Shown: one piece after another, positions 52,264 through 61,964 of the stretch | Layout: each line of letters begins with the position of its first letter | Position numbering within the stretch: the first letter of the stretch is position 1 | Origin: Streptomyces ardesiacus | Lineage (GTDB): Bacteria > Actinomycetota > Actinomycetes > Streptomycetales > Streptomycetaceae | DNA: 64,000 nucleotides | Assembly: GCF_003112575.1 (NCBI RefSeq) | Contig: NZ_BEWC01000003.1 | Coordinates: forward strand, 372,001 to 436,000 | Direction: 5' to 3' | Notes under the pieces: model-generated | The model's input: the letters and a program-made list of their open reading frames with translations, nothing else | Databases searched by the model: none | Told to the model about the DNA's origin: nothing | Position numbers and translations under genes: made by a program

Positions 52264-55200
52264 GTGGGATTCCTGGACCGGCTGCGGGGCCGCGGGGACG
52301 GCGGCGTCGACGGGAACGGGGGCGGGGCCGCGCCGACCGCGGGTGCCTCCCCCGACCCGGGCTCCGGCACGGCTTCGGGTGCGCACCCGGACGCGGGCGG
52401 GAGCACGGCGTCCGAGTCCGGTGCCGCGACCGGCCCGGCGCCCGCGACCGGCCCGGCGCCCGTGGCCGTCGCCGCCTGGACGGGCCTGCCGCCGATCCAG
52501 CGGGCCACGGGAGCGGCACGTACGGGAGTGGTGGCGGACGCCGGTTTCGGCGGCCGCCTTCCGACGTGGCAGAACCCGTCGTTCACGAGCGCGCCGTCCC
52601 CGGCGGTACTGAACCCGGCGGCCGGCGACAGCCTGCTGTCGGGCGCCTTCGGCACGCCGTCCCGCCAGACGTCCTCCACGCGCCTGGCGCCCCCGCCCGG
52701 CGCACCGGCCCAGCGGATGCCGGTCGCGCCCCTGCGCGCGATACCGCAGGACACGACCGAGCCCGGAACTCCCGGCCCTCCCGCGAGTTCCGTGGCGCCG
52801 ACGCGTACCTCCGCCTCGGGTGCGCCGCCGCGCACACCCGGGTCGCGCAGGGCCGCGTCGGCTCCCGCGCCCACGTCCCCGTCGCCGTCGCCGTCGCCGT
52901 CGCCGGTCCAGCGGGCCGCGCGTTCCGCCGCACCCGCGCCGGCGCCGGCCCCGGCCCCGTCCTCCGGGGCACCGGCGGGCACACCGCCCGCCCGGGCCGC
53001 GCGCGGCGTCCAGGTGACGCCGGTACCGCCCGCCGCGCCCCGCCCCCGGCAGGCCCTGACCAAGGCTCCGTCCGGGGCGTCGGCCGTGCAGCGCCGCTCC
53101 TTGCCCGCGAGCCGCCGGACCACCGGCTCCCCGCCGGAGTCCTCCGCAACGGCGCCCACGTCGGCGGACGGCGACCGAGCGGAGCCCGCCGCTCCGGTGC
53201 AGCGCGCCTCGGTTCCGCGGCAACAGCCCCCGGCCTCCGCCGGAGCACCGTCCCCGGCCGGCCCTCCCGTACAGCGCGCGGCATCCGCCGGCACGGCACC
53301 GGCACCGGTGTCCGCTCCGGACGACCGGCCCGCCTCCGCCGCCCCGGTGCGCGGAACCGGACCCCGGCCCGACGGCGGTACGGCACCGGCCGGGGACGGC
53401 GGCACGTCGTCGTCCGGTACGCCGGTGCAGCGCGCCGTACGGGAACCCGGCACCAGCGCCGACCCGACCCCCACGCGCCCGACCCGCGACACGGGTACGC
53501 CCGCCCAGCACGCCACCCGCGAACCCAGCCCCACCCCCGCGCGGGACCGCGCCACGCCACCACCCGCAGCACCGCCGGTGCAACGCGTCCCACGCGAACC
53601 CGGCGGCACCGCCGACCCGGCACCCACACCCCCGGCCCGCGACACCGGCACACCCGTCCAGCGCGCCGTACGGGAACCCGGCACCAGCGCCGACCCGACC
53701 CCCACGCGCCCGACCCGCGACGCGGGTACGCCCGCCCAGCGCGCCACCCGCGAACCCAGCCCCACCCCCGCGCGGGACCGCACCACGCCACCACCCGCAA
53801 CACCGCCGGTACAACGCGCCCCACGCGAACCCGGCGGCACCACCGACCCGACACCCACACCCCCGGCCCGCGACACCGGCACACCCGTCCAGCGCGCCGT
53901 ACGGGAACCCGGCACCAGCGCCGACCCGACCCCCACGCGCCCGACCCGTGACACCGGCACACCCGAGCCCAGCGCACCGGCGCGGCGCGCCACCCGCGAC
54001 CGCAGCGACGGCACGGCCCCAACGCCCGCGCCCGCGCCCGCACGCGAACCCGCCGCGCCCGTCCAGCGCGCCACCCGCGAGCCCAACCCCACCCCACCAC
54101 CGGCCCCCGTACCCGCACCCGAGCCCACCGGCGCCCCCGCCCCGGCGACCACGCCTCCGGCCCCGCGCCCCGCGTCGGACACCACCCCGGTCCGGCGAGC
54201 GCCGCGCGAGTCCGGCGGCAGCCCGGCGACGGCGCCCGGCCCGGTGGTGCACCGCGCGTCCGCCCCGCAGCACGGCCCCGCGCAGACGCCCCGCACCGCG
54301 CCCGCCCCCGCCGGGGACTCCGGCGAGCGTCCGACGGCCTCGCCGGGCTCCGCGTCATCGGGGCCCGCGGTCCAGCGGTCGGCGGAGCGGCGGCCCAGGG
54401 CGGGCCTCGGGCCCGCCATTTCGCGCTCCGGCGGCGACGCGACGTCCCCCGCTCCCGTCCAACGCGCCGTACGGCGACCGGAGTCCGGCGCCGCCTCCGG
54501 ACCGGCAGCCCACCCGGCACCTCCCACGCGCCCCCGCACCGCCCCGGCCCCCGACGGCACGGCGTCCGGCCTGCCGGTGCAGCGGGCGTCGGTGTCCGAC
54601 CCCGTCACCGCCCCCGCGCCCGGGGCCAAGAGCCCGGGTGCCGGCCCCGCGACGCCGTCCTCGGCGCCGACGCCCGTGGCGGGAGCCGCACCGGCCGGGA
54701 CCCCGGGGACTCCCCCTGCGGCCGCCGCGTCGGCGAACGCCCCGGCACCGGACCCCACGCCCGCGCCGGGCCGACGGGCGGCCTCCCCCGCCACCCCGCC
54801 GGCGTCCCCTCCCCGGCCGACGAACCGCGCCTCGGCGTCCCCCGGCTCCTCCGCGTCCCCGGGCACCCCGCCCGGTGCACGGCCCCCGGTCCAGCGCCGG
54901 ACGCCCGCCGACCGGCCGGTGCAGCCGACGCAGACGCCGGCGTCCCCCCGCCCCTCCGAGGCGGCCACCCCGGCCACCCCGGCCACCCCGGCGCCCCCGG
55001 TCCAGCGGTCCGCCCAGAGCCCGGCCGCCGGCCTCCCCGGCACGCCCTCCGCGGCCCCGGCACGCGCGCCGCACGGCGGCACGGCCGCGGCCGCCCCCGT
55101 CCAGCGCTCGGCGACGAGCCCCTCGGCCCCGAGCCCCTCGGGCCCGGTCCCCTCCGTACCGCTCGGCTCCGTACCGCTCGGCCGGCCGGAGGCAGGGCGC

Positions 55201-56325
55201 GGGGAGACCGGCCGGACCGGCGGCAGCCGCCCGGGGCGCAGCGGTTCCCCGGCCGCCCCCGCCCACCCCGTGCAGCGCAGCGCCGCGCCCCGGCGTCCGG
55301 GACTCGGCGCCCCCACCTCCTCCGGACCGGCCGACGCCGTACGCCCGGCGGCACCCCCCGCCGCCCCGGTCCCCCCGACAGCGCCCGCACCCCGCTCCTC
55401 CCCGCCCGGTGCCCCCTTCCCGCCGGCCGGCACCGCGCCGTCGGCTCCGCTCCTCCCGGCGGCGGCCCCCGGCCCGGCCGCCGCCGAGCCCCGTACGGCC
55501 GTGCCCGTCCAGCGGTCCGCCGCGCCGAGCCCCGCCGTGCCGCCCTTCGCGGCAGCGCCCCCGCCCCTGCCGGTGTCCTCCCCGATGCCCCGGCCGGCCG
55601 CGCCCGCGCTCACGCCCCCGGCCCCGCCCATGACGGCCCTCGCGCCTCCCCCGCCCGCACCGGGCGGCGGCCCCAAGCCGCCCCCCGTCCAGCGCGCCGC
55701 CACGCAGGCCGTGCCGCTGCGCCGGCCCGCCCGCCCGGGCGCCACCGGCGCACCGCTCCCGGTGGCCCCCCTCACGCCGCCCGCGGCGTCGGCGCCCCGC
55801 CCGCCCCTGCCCGTCGGCACGGCGACGCCACCCGCGCCGTCGACCGGGACTCCGCCGCCCGCGGAGCCCGCCGTCACGGCCGCGGCCCCCGCCTCCGGCG
55901 GCGCCTCCGCGCCGCCGGTCCAGCGTGCGTTCGGCCTCGGCAGCCGCTCCGGTCGTACCACCAGTGCCCTGGCCGCGAGCGCCGCGGCCGCCGTGTCCGA
56001 GAGCCTCGCGCGCTTCCGGACCCCCTCGGCCTCGTCGTCCTCCTCCTCGCAGCACGGCCCGGCCGAGCCGCCACCCCCCTACGAGTCCTCCCCGCCCGGC
56101 AGCCCGCCCCCGTACTCGGCGGGTTCGGGACAGTCGTCACCGGGAGCGGGCGATCCGCCGCCCGAGTACACGGCGGTCCCGGCCGGCGGGTTCGACCCGC
56201 GTGAACTCACCGACTTCCAGCTCGACGAACTGGTGCACCGGATCATCGGCCGCGTCACCCGTCTCGTCCGCACCGAACTGCGCATGGACCGCGAACGGAT
56301 CGGCAGACTGCGCGACCCGCGCTGA
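52264..56325 (+). CDS. 1353-aa Pro/Ala-rich VQR-repeat protein of the CIS operon
   Basis: 1353 aa from GTG 52264, with GGAGGG 7 nt upstream. The first 10 residues are GFLDRLRGRG; residues about 75-125 are ordered (LPPIQRATG, GFGGRLPTWQNPSF, DSLLSGAFG). The main body, to about 1220, is low-complexity Pro/Ala/Thr/Arg with about 20 VQR motifs, most as PVQR(A/S), at irregular spacing. A 77-residue tandem repeat lies within it. The last 45 residues are ordered and helical (ELTDFQLDELVHRIIGRVTR followed by LVRTELRMDRERIGRLRDP). I do not recognise a family. It might be a flexible scaffold or linker of the baseplate; a classical tape measure would be helical, and this is not. Confidence 0.8.
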   Translation: MGFLDRLRGRGDGGVDGNGGGAAPTAGASPDPGSGTASGAHPDAGGSTASESGAATGPAPATGPAPVAVAAWTGLPPIQRATGAARTGVVADAGFGGRLPTWQNPSFTSAPSPAVLNPAAGDSLLSGAFGTPSRQTSSTRLAPPPGAPAQRMPVAPLRAIPQDTTEPGTPGPPASSVAPTRTSASGAPPRTPGSRRAASAPAPTSPSPSPSPSPVQRAARSAAPAPAPAPAPSSGAPAGTPPARAARGVQVTPVPPAAPRPRQALTKAPSGASAVQRRSLPASRRTTGSPPESSATAPTSADGDRAEPAAPVQRASVPRQQPPASAGAPSPAGPPVQRAASAGTAPAPVSAPDDRPASAAPVRGTGPRPDGGTAPAGDGGTSSSGTPVQRAVREPGTSADPTPTRPTRDTGTPAQHATREPSPTPARDRATPPPAAPPVQRVPREPGGTADPAPTPPARDTGTPVQRAVREPGTSADPTPTRPTRDAGTPAQRATREPSPTPARDRTTPPPATPPVQRAPREPGGTTDPTPTPPARDTGTPVQRAVREPGTSADPTPTRPTRDTGTPEPSAPARRATRDRSDGTAPTPAPAPAREPAAPVQRATREPNPTPPPAPVPAPEPTGAPAPATTPPAPRPASDTTPVRRAPRESGGSPATAPGPVVHRASAPQHGPAQTPRTAPAPAGDSGERPTASPGSASSGPAVQRSAERRPRAGLGPAISRSGGDATSPAPVQRAVRRPESGAASGPAAHPAPPTRPRTAPAPDGTASGLPVQRASVSDPVTAPAPGAKSPGAGPATPSSAPTPVAGAAPAGTPGTPPAAAASANAPAPDPTPAPGRRAASPATPPASPPRPTNRASASPGSSASPGTPPGARPPVQRRTPADRPVQPTQTPASPRPSEAATPATPATPAPPVQRSAQSPAAGLPGTPSAAPARAPHGGTAAAAPVQRSATSPSAPSPSGPVPSVPLGSVPLGRPEAGRGETGRTGGSRPGRSGSPAAPAHPVQRSAAPRRPGLGAPTSSGPADAVRPAAPPAAPVPPTAPAPRSSPPGAPFPPAGTAPSAPLLPAAAPGPAAAEPRTAVPVQRSAAPSPAVPPFAAAPPPLPVSSPMPRPAAPALTPPAPPMTALAPPPPAPGGGPKPPPVQRAATQAVPLRRPARPGATGAPLPVAPLTPPAASAPRPPLPVGTATPPAPSTGTPPPAEPAVTAAAPASGGASAPPVQRAFGLGSRSGRTTSALAASAAAAVSESLARFRTPSASSSSSSQHGPAEPPPPYESSPPGSPPPYSAGSGQSSPGAGDPPPEYTAVPAGGFDPRELTDFQLDELVHRIIGRVTRLVRTELRMDRERIGRLRDPR
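53437..53960 (+). repeat. 231-nt in-frame tandem repeat, about 2.3 copies
   Basis: Copies start at 53437, 53668 and 53899, exactly 231 nt (77 codons) apart. The first two are full length and very similar; the third is partial. Each unit encodes a (V/A)QR-type motif three or four times, so the VQR array has grown by unequal crossing-over. Confidence 0.9.
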
Positions 56326-56414
56326 CCGGACCGCACCGGCCCCGCCGGACCGCCGGACGCCCCGAGGGCCCCGCCCGCCCGCCACCGTTCCCCGACAAGA
56401 AAGGTCGACCCCCG

Positions 56415-56837
56415 ATGACCCGTGAGGACCCGGGCTCTTCCATCTGGTTCAGCCTCGCCATCGACGGCGAGAGCCTCGGCTACTTCAACGGGTGCGAGGG
56501 CCTGTCGACCCAGGTGGAGGTGGAACAGCGCCAGGAGGGCGGCAACAACGCCTTCGTGTGGCAACTGCCCACCCGTGTCACCTTCTCCAACATCCGGCTG
56601 ACCCGCCCGCTGACCCCCGACACGGCGAAGGTCGCCAAGTGGATCTCGTCCGTGCAGACCGGCATCCAGCGCCCCACCGCGCAGATCTCCGCCCTGCGCG
56701 CCGACGGGTCGCTGGTCGCCCGCTGGGGACTGATCGACGTCCTGCCGGTGAGCTGGCAGGGCCCCAGCCTCGACCCCGGCAACCTGTCCGTGGCCACCGA
56801 GGTGCTGGAGATCGCCCACCACGGCTTCACGGACTGA
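56415..56837 (+). CDS. tube initiator/second tube-like protein (Cis5-like)
   Basis: 140 aa from ATG 56415. It is a gp19-family tail tube fold distinct from the tube gene at 51126: SSIWFSLAIDGESLGYFNGC, EGGNNAFVWQLPTRVTFSNI, RLTRPLTPDTAKVAKWI and the terminal LSVATEVLEIAHHGFTD. In CIS loci a second tube-like protein next to the LysM gene joins the tube to the spike hub. Spacing of 28 nt to the next gene fits one operon. Confidence 0.9.
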   Translation: MTREDPGSSIWFSLAIDGESLGYFNGCEGLSTQVEVEQRQEGGNNAFVWQLPTRVTFSNIRLTRPLTPDTAKVAKWISSVQTGIQRPTAQISALRADGSLVARWGLIDVLPVSWQGPSLDPGNLSVATEVLEIAHHGFTD

Positions 56838-56865
56838 CGGCGCCGGACAGCAGAAAGGAACACCC

Positions 56866-57585
56866 ATGGCCAGCAGCAGTGGCGCCGGCAAGAGCCTCGT
56901 ACGCGCCAACCTCGCCATCCACGAGCCGCCCACCGGCGACTCCACCTCGCCCGGTGGGCTGATCAAGCGGTTCCCGTTCGAGTTCAACCCGGCGCACCTG
57001 TCGATCAGTCAGCGCGCCCAGTGGAAGTCGACCCCGACGGCGGCCGTGCGCAAGGCCGCCAAGCCGCAGTTCATGGGTGCCGAGCCGCGGGAGATGACCC
57101 TGGAGATCTTCCTGGACTCCTCGATGAAGCCCGGCGACACCACCGTGATGAAGAAGGTCGAGTCGCTGCTGGTCTGCTGCGAGGTGACGGCCAGCAGCCT
57201 GGGCGCCGACCAGCCGTCCCCGCCCTGGGTGATCTTCGAGTGGGGCTCGTTCTCCACGGCCCGGTTCAACGCCTACGTGCAGTCCATCGAGACCCAGTAC
57301 ACGCTCTTCGGCACCTCCGGCGTCCCCATCCGCGCCACCTGCCGGCTGGCCCTGGTGGAGATCCCCGGCCCCACCCCGAACCAGAACCCGACCTCCGGCG
57401 CCCTCACCGCCCAGCGCATGCACCGGGTCGTCGCCGGGGACTCGCTGCAGTCGCTGGCCTGGAGCGAGTACGGCAGCGCCAACGCGTGGCGGGTGATCGC
57501 CGAGGCCAACGGCATCGACGACCCGTCCCACCTGCCGACCGGTACGGAGCTGATCCTGCCCGCCACCGAGGAGGTGCCCCGCTGA
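56866..57585 (+). CDS. LysM baseplate hub protein (Cis7-like)
   Basis: 239 aa from ATG 56866. The N-terminal part (GGLIKRFPFEFNPAHLSISQ, MTLEIFLDSSM) is the Afp7/gp53-like hub domain. The C-terminal 50 residues are a LysM module (MHRVVAGDSLQSLAWSEYGS ... GIDDPSHLPTGTELILP). It links the tube initiator with the spike and wedges; the LysM may also touch peptidoglycan. The stop overlaps the spike gene by 1 nt (TGATG). Confidence 0.94.
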   Translation: MASSSGAGKSLVRANLAIHEPPTGDSTSPGGLIKRFPFEFNPAHLSISQRAQWKSTPTAAVRKAAKPQFMGAEPREMTLEIFLDSSMKPGDTTVMKKVESLLVCCEVTASSLGADQPSPPWVIFEWGSFSTARFNAYVQSIETQYTLFGTSGVPIRATCRLALVEIPGPTPNQNPTSGALTAQRMHRVVAGDSLQSLAWSEYGSANAWRVIAEANGIDDPSHLPTGTELILPATEEVPR

Positions 57586-59519
57586 TGGTGCGCCCCTCCT
57601 TCTCCAGCATCGTCGAGGTGAAGATCGGCGGCGCGAAGCTGCCCGACACCATCGCCCCGATGCTCACCGACGGCTGGGTCGACCAGGGCGTCAACGTGCC
57701 CGCGGCGTTCCGCCTCACCTTCCGCGACCCCTACCACCGGCTCCTCGGCAAGCTGAACGTGCAGTTCGGCACCAAGGTCGTCATCACCCCGATCGCCGAC
57801 GGACACGGCAAGGGCAACCCCCTGCTGACCGGTGAGGTCACCGGCCTGGAGACCGACTACGACGGCACCGGCAGCTTCACCGTCATCCGCGGCTACGACT
57901 ACGGGCACCGGCTGATGCGCCAGCGCCGCGTGGCCGCGTACCGCAACCAGAAGGCCTCCGACATCGCCCGCAAACTCGTGGCCCTGGACGGCGTCTCCAT
58001 CGGCCGCATCCAGGCGACCAAGGGCACCTACGGATTCCTCGCCCAGCCCAACGTGACCGACTGGGACTTCCTCGCCCGGCTCGCCGACGAGAACAAGATG
58101 GTCATGTACCTGGACTCCCACGGGAAGTTCCGCTTCGTCACGCCCAAGCCGTCGGCCGGGGCGCCCTCGCCGAGCACGGACGGCGACAAGAGCACCTTCG
58201 TCCTCCAGGCCGGCCACGACATCCTGCGGCTGCGCGCCGCCGTCACCGCCGCCGACCAGATCGGCGAGGTCGAGTCGCGCGGCTGGAACGTCACCACCAA
58301 GAGGAAGATCACCGAGACCGCGCCCGCCACCACCGACCCCGGCATCGACATCAAGTGGACGCCCGGCACCGCGGCCGGCAAGTTCAAGCCCGGCACACTC
58401 GTCGAGACCGCCAACCCCTACGACCGGCAGGACGAGGTCCAGAACGCCGCCAAGGCCCTCGCCGCCGACGTCACCGCCTCCTTCGCCGAGCTGGAGGTCG
58501 CCGCCAACGGCCACCCCGACCTGCGGCCCGGCGTCCCCGTCGCCCTCGCCGACGTGGGCACGCCCTTCGAGGGCAAGTACACCGTCACCTCGGTGCGCCA
58601 CCACTTCGGCGACGGCGTCCCCTACGAGTCCTGGATCACGGTCAGCGGACGCCAGTGGCGTTCCCTGTACGGCCTCGCCTCCGGCGGCAGCGGTGGCACG
58701 GACCCGGCGAGCGCCGCCCGGCTGCCCAGCGTCGCCAACGCCGTCGTCACCGACGTGGCGGACCCCCTCAAACAGGGCAGGGTCAAGCTGCAGTTCCCGT
58801 GGCTGGACGACACCTACGTCAGCGACTGGGCGCGCAGCGTCCAGATGGGCGGCGTGGCGGGCGGCGGCGTCTTCCCCATGGACGTCGGCGACGAGGTGCT
58901 GGTCGCCTTCGACCGCGGGGCGCTTGACCACCCCTTCGTGATCGGCGGCCTCTACAACGGCCGGGACGTGCCCACCAAGAACGACGTGCCCCTGCACGAC
59001 GGCCTGAAGAAGAAGGCCGTGCGGCACACCCTGTCCGACCGCCAGGGCAACCGCGTCGACCTGCTCAGCCAGCGCACCGGCGGGCGCAAGCAGGGCGTGC
59101 GGATCGCCAGCGGCAACGACAAACTGACCATCAACCTCGACCGCACCAAGACGGAGATCACCGTCGACAGCAAGGGCACCGTCAAGATCACCGGCAGCCG
59201 CTCGGTGTCGGTGGAGGCGGGCACCGACCTCTCGCTCTCCGCCAAACGCTCACTGAGCATCAAGAGCGGCGGCCCCCTCACCATCCGGGGCGAAAGCATG
59301 ATCAACATGCGCAGCGGCGGCCAGATCGGAGTCACCGCGGGAGCCGCCCTCAACCTCGGTGCGGGCGGTGCGGCGACCCTGAGCGCCGGGGCCGCGACGA
59401 CCATCTCCGGTACCGTCAACGTGCAGATCAACTCCGTCATGACACGGATCATCGGCGCGACCCTCGAGGCCAAGACGCCCATCTTCAAGGTCGCCACCAT
59501 CCCCGTACCGGGCCTGTGA
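57585..59519 (+). CDS. VgrG-like spike protein (Cis8-like)
   Basis: 644 aa from ATG 57585. A gp27-like hub part (residues about 1-370; SFTVIRGYDYGHRLMRQRRV) is followed by an OB-fold gp5 part (DPLKQGRVKLQFPWLDDTYV, VGDEVLVAFDRGALDHPFVI) and a beta-helix needle (KTEITVDSKGTVKITGSRSV onward) with repeated short strands. It forms the trimeric puncturing spike. No C-terminal toxin extension is present, so cargo is not fused here. Confidence 0.96.
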   Translation: MVRPSFSSIVEVKIGGAKLPDTIAPMLTDGWVDQGVNVPAAFRLTFRDPYHRLLGKLNVQFGTKVVITPIADGHGKGNPLLTGEVTGLETDYDGTGSFTVIRGYDYGHRLMRQRRVAAYRNQKASDIARKLVALDGVSIGRIQATKGTYGFLAQPNVTDWDFLARLADENKMVMYLDSHGKFRFVTPKPSAGAPSPSTDGDKSTFVLQAGHDILRLRAAVTAADQIGEVESRGWNVTTKRKITETAPATTDPGIDIKWTPGTAAGKFKPGTLVETANPYDRQDEVQNAAKALAADVTASFAELEVAANGHPDLRPGVPVALADVGTPFEGKYTVTSVRHHFGDGVPYESWITVSGRQWRSLYGLASGGSGGTDPASAARLPSVANAVVTDVADPLKQGRVKLQFPWLDDTYVSDWARSVQMGGVAGGGVFPMDVGDEVLVAFDRGALDHPFVIGGLYNGRDVPTKNDVPLHDGLKKKAVRHTLSDRQGNRVDLLSQRTGGRKQGVRIASGNDKLTINLDRTKTEITVDSKGTVKITGSRSVSVEAGTDLSLSAKRSLSIKSGGPLTIRGESMINMRSGGQIGVTAGAALNLGAGGAATLSAGAATTISGTVNVQINSVMTRIIGATLEAKTPIFKVATIPVPGL

Positions 59520-59553
59520 CGAAGCGTTTCCGAGGAAGGCAGGTTGCTCTCTG

Positions 59554-60006
59554 ATGGCCGAACAGTTCGTCGGCTCCGGCTGGTCGTTCCCCCTGCGCAT
59601 CGGACCCACCGGCGGGATCGCCCTCGTCAGCGGCGAGCAGGAGGTGGAGGAGGCCATGCGGCTCGTCCTCGCCACCGCCCCCGGCGAGCGGCCGATGCGC
59701 CCCGAGTTCGGCTGCGCCATCCACGACCTGGTCTTCGCCCCGGTCAACGAACAGACCGCGGGCCGCATCCAGCACGAGGTGTACATCAGCCTGGACCGCT
59801 GGGAGCCGCGCATCGAGGTCCACGACGTCGAGGTCACCTCCGACGGCGACCAGAACGTCCTCTTCATCGACGTCCGTTACTCGATCCGCGGCACCAACAA
59901 CCCGCGCAGCCTCGTCTTCCCGTTCTACGTCATCCCCTCCCACGACGAGCCCGACCTCCCCGACGCGCCGGCCGGTCTCCCGGGCTCTCCCGAAAGCGAC
60001 CGCTGA
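59554..60006 (+). CDS. baseplate wedge protein gp25 (Cis9-like)
   Basis: 150 aa from ATG 59554. It belongs to the gp25/GPW family, with EQEVEEAMRLVLATAPGERP and MRPEFGCAIHDLVFAPVNEQ. Family members share the sheath-initiator EPR-type core, here MRPEFG. It starts sheath assembly at the baseplate. The last 20 residues are a Pro-rich tail. The stop overlaps the next ATG (TGATG). Confidence 0.96.
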   Translation: MAEQFVGSGWSFPLRIGPTGGIALVSGEQEVEEAMRLVLATAPGERPMRPEFGCAIHDLVFAPVNEQTAGRIQHEVYISLDRWEPRIEVHDVEVTSDGDQNVLFIDVRYSIRGTNNPRSLVFPFYVIPSHDEPDLPDAPAGLPGSPESDR

Positions 60007-61964
60007 TGCCCCTGCCCTCCCCCAACCTCGACGACCGCCGCTTCCAGCAGTTCGTCGACGACGCCAAGCGCTACATCCAGCAGCGCGCCCCGGAGTGGAC
60101 CGACCACAACGTCTCCGACCCCGGCATCACGCTCGTCGAGACGCTCGCCCACATGGCCGACCAGATCGTCTACCGGCTCAACCGCGTCCCGGACAAGAAC
60201 CACCTCGCCTTCCTGGACCTGGTCGGCATCACGCTCTTCCCGCCGTCGGCCGCGCGCACGGACGTCACCTTCTGGCTGTCCGCACCGCAGGAGGACACGA
60301 TCCTGGTCCCCGTCGGCGCCGAGATCGCCACCCTGCGCAGCGAACGCGACGAGGCCGTCGTCTTCGCCACCGAACGCGACCTGCGCATCGTCCCCTGCAC
60401 CCTGGACCGCCTGGTGACGCAGATCCGCGGCGAGGCCGTCAGCGACCGCACCACCGACCTCGCCGAGAGCAAGGACGTGATGTGCTTCGCCGAGTCGCCC
60501 AACCCCGGCGACTGCATGCTCATCGGCCTCACCGCCGCCATCCCCGACTGCGCCCTCGCCCTCGAACTCGACAGCCGCGTCGACGGCGTCGGTGTCGACC
60601 CGCGCCAGCCCCCGCTGGTCTGGGAGGCGTGGACCGAGGACGGCTGGCAGCCCTGCGAGGTCGACCGCGACGGCACCGGCGGCCTCAACCGCCCCGGCGA
60701 CATCGTGCTCCACATACCCGGCGGACACGTCCTGTCCCGCAACGGCGGCCACGAGGCCGGCTGGATCCGCTGCCGGGTCACCGAACCGCTGAACGGCCAG
60801 CCCTTCTACACCACCTCGCCGACCGTGCGCTCCGCCGAGGCCTACACCATCGGCGGCACCACCGGCGCCGTCCACGCCGAGACCGTCCTCGACGAACTCC
60901 TCGGCGAGTCCACCGGCCTGCCCGGCCAGCGGCTGCGGCTCGAGCACGCCCCCGTCGTCGCCGGCGACCCGCCCGTCCTCCTCCAGACCGCCGACGACAA
61001 CGGCTGGCAGGACTGGGACGTCGTCCCCCACTTCGCCGGCTCCCGCCCCGACGACCACCACATCACCCTCGACGCCGCCACCGGCGAGATCGCCTTCGGT
61101 CCCGCCGTCCGCGAGGCCGACGGGACCCTGCGCCAGTACGGCGCCGTCCCTCCCAAGGGCTCCGTCGTCCGCGCCCGCCGCTACCGCACCGGCGGAGGCA
61201 GGGCCGGCAACGTCGCCCGCGGCGCCGTACAGGTCCTGCGCACCTCCATCCCGTACGTCTCCGAGGTCGTCAACCGCGAAGCCGCCCGCGGCGGCGTCGA
61301 CGGCGAGACCGTCGAAGAGGCCAAACTCCGCGCCCCCATCACCCTGCGCGCCCAGGAACGCGCCGTCACCCTGCGCGACTACGAGGAACTCGCCCGCCGC
61401 GCCGCCCCCGAGACCGCCCGCATCACCTGCCTGGAGGGCCAGGAGAACGAATACGGCGCCCACGCCGTCCGCGTCCTCGTCGTCCCCCAGGCCGTCCCCG
61501 ACCCCGGCGGCCGCCTGCGCTTCGAGCAACTCGTCCCCGGCGACGCCCTCCTGAGCCGCATCACCCGCCACCTCGACGAACGCCGCCTCATCGGCACCCG
61601 CCTGTCCGTCGGACCGCCCTACTACCAGGGCATCACCGTCGTCGCCACCGTCCACGCCTTCCGCGACGTCGACGCCGACCGCGTCCGCCGCCAGACCCAC
61701 GACGCCCTCTACCGCCACCTCGACCCGCTCACCGGCGGCGCCGACGGCAAGGGCTGGCCCTTCGGACGCCCCGTGCAGGCGGGCGAGGTCTTCGCCGTCC
61801 TCCAGCGCGTGCCCGGCGTCGAACTCGTCGACGAAGTCGTCCTGCACCCCGCCGACCCCCTCACCGGCAAGCGCGGCGACCCCACCGACCGCATCGACCT
61901 CGAAGCACCCGCCCTGGTCTTCTCCTACGACCACCGGGTCCGCGTGATCGGGGACAACACGTGA
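60006..61964 (+). CDS. baseplate J-like wedge protein (Cis11-like)
   Basis: 652 aa from ATG 60006. The baseplate J fold is seen in WTDHNVSDPGITLVETLAHM, YRLNRVPDKNHLAFLDLVGI, and the later GGVDGETVEEAKLRAPITLR and VTLRDYEELARRAAPETARI. It is one of the two large wedge proteins that hold the baseplate in its ready state. It overlaps the upstream gene by 1 nt and the downstream gene by 4 nt. Confidence 0.96.
   Translation: MPLPSPNLDDRRFQQFVDDAKRYIQQRAPEWTDHNVSDPGITLVETLAHMADQIVYRLNRVPDKNHLAFLDLVGITLFPPSAARTDVTFWLSAPQEDTILVPVGAEIATLRSERDEAVVFATERDLRIVPCTLDRLVTQIRGEAVSDRTTDLAESKDVMCFAESPNPGDCMLIGLTAAIPDCALALELDSRVDGVGVDPRQPPLVWEAWTEDGWQPCEVDRDGTGGLNRPGDIVLHIPGGHVLSRNGGHEAGWIRCRVTEPLNGQPFYTTSPTVRSAEAYTIGGTTGAVHAETVLDELLGESTGLPGQRLRLEHAPVVAGDPPVLLQTADDNGWQDWDVVPHFAGSRPDDHHITLDAATGEIAFGPAVREADGTLRQYGAVPPKGSVVRARRYRTGGGRAGNVARGAVQVLRTSIPYVSEVVNREAARGGVDGETVEEAKLRAPITLRAQERAVTLRDYEELARRAAPETARITCLEGQENEYGAHAVRVLVVPQAVPDPGGRLRFEQLVPGDALLSRITRHLDERRLIGTRLSVGPPYYQGITVVATVHAFRDVDADRVRRQTHDALYRHLDPLTGGADGKGWPFGRPVQAGEVFAVLQRVPGVELVDEVVLHPADPLTGKRGDPTDRIDLEAPALVFSYDHRVRVIGDNT

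Noticed and set aside
52149..55961. A 1270-codon minus-strand open frame opposite the Pro-rich CIS gene
   Set aside because: It is the complement of a low-complexity repeat region. The plus-strand frame has a ribosome site, ordered ends and operon position.
52264..56325. Tape-measure protein
   Set aside because: Length would allow it, but the body is Pro-rich and not helical, so I left the function open.
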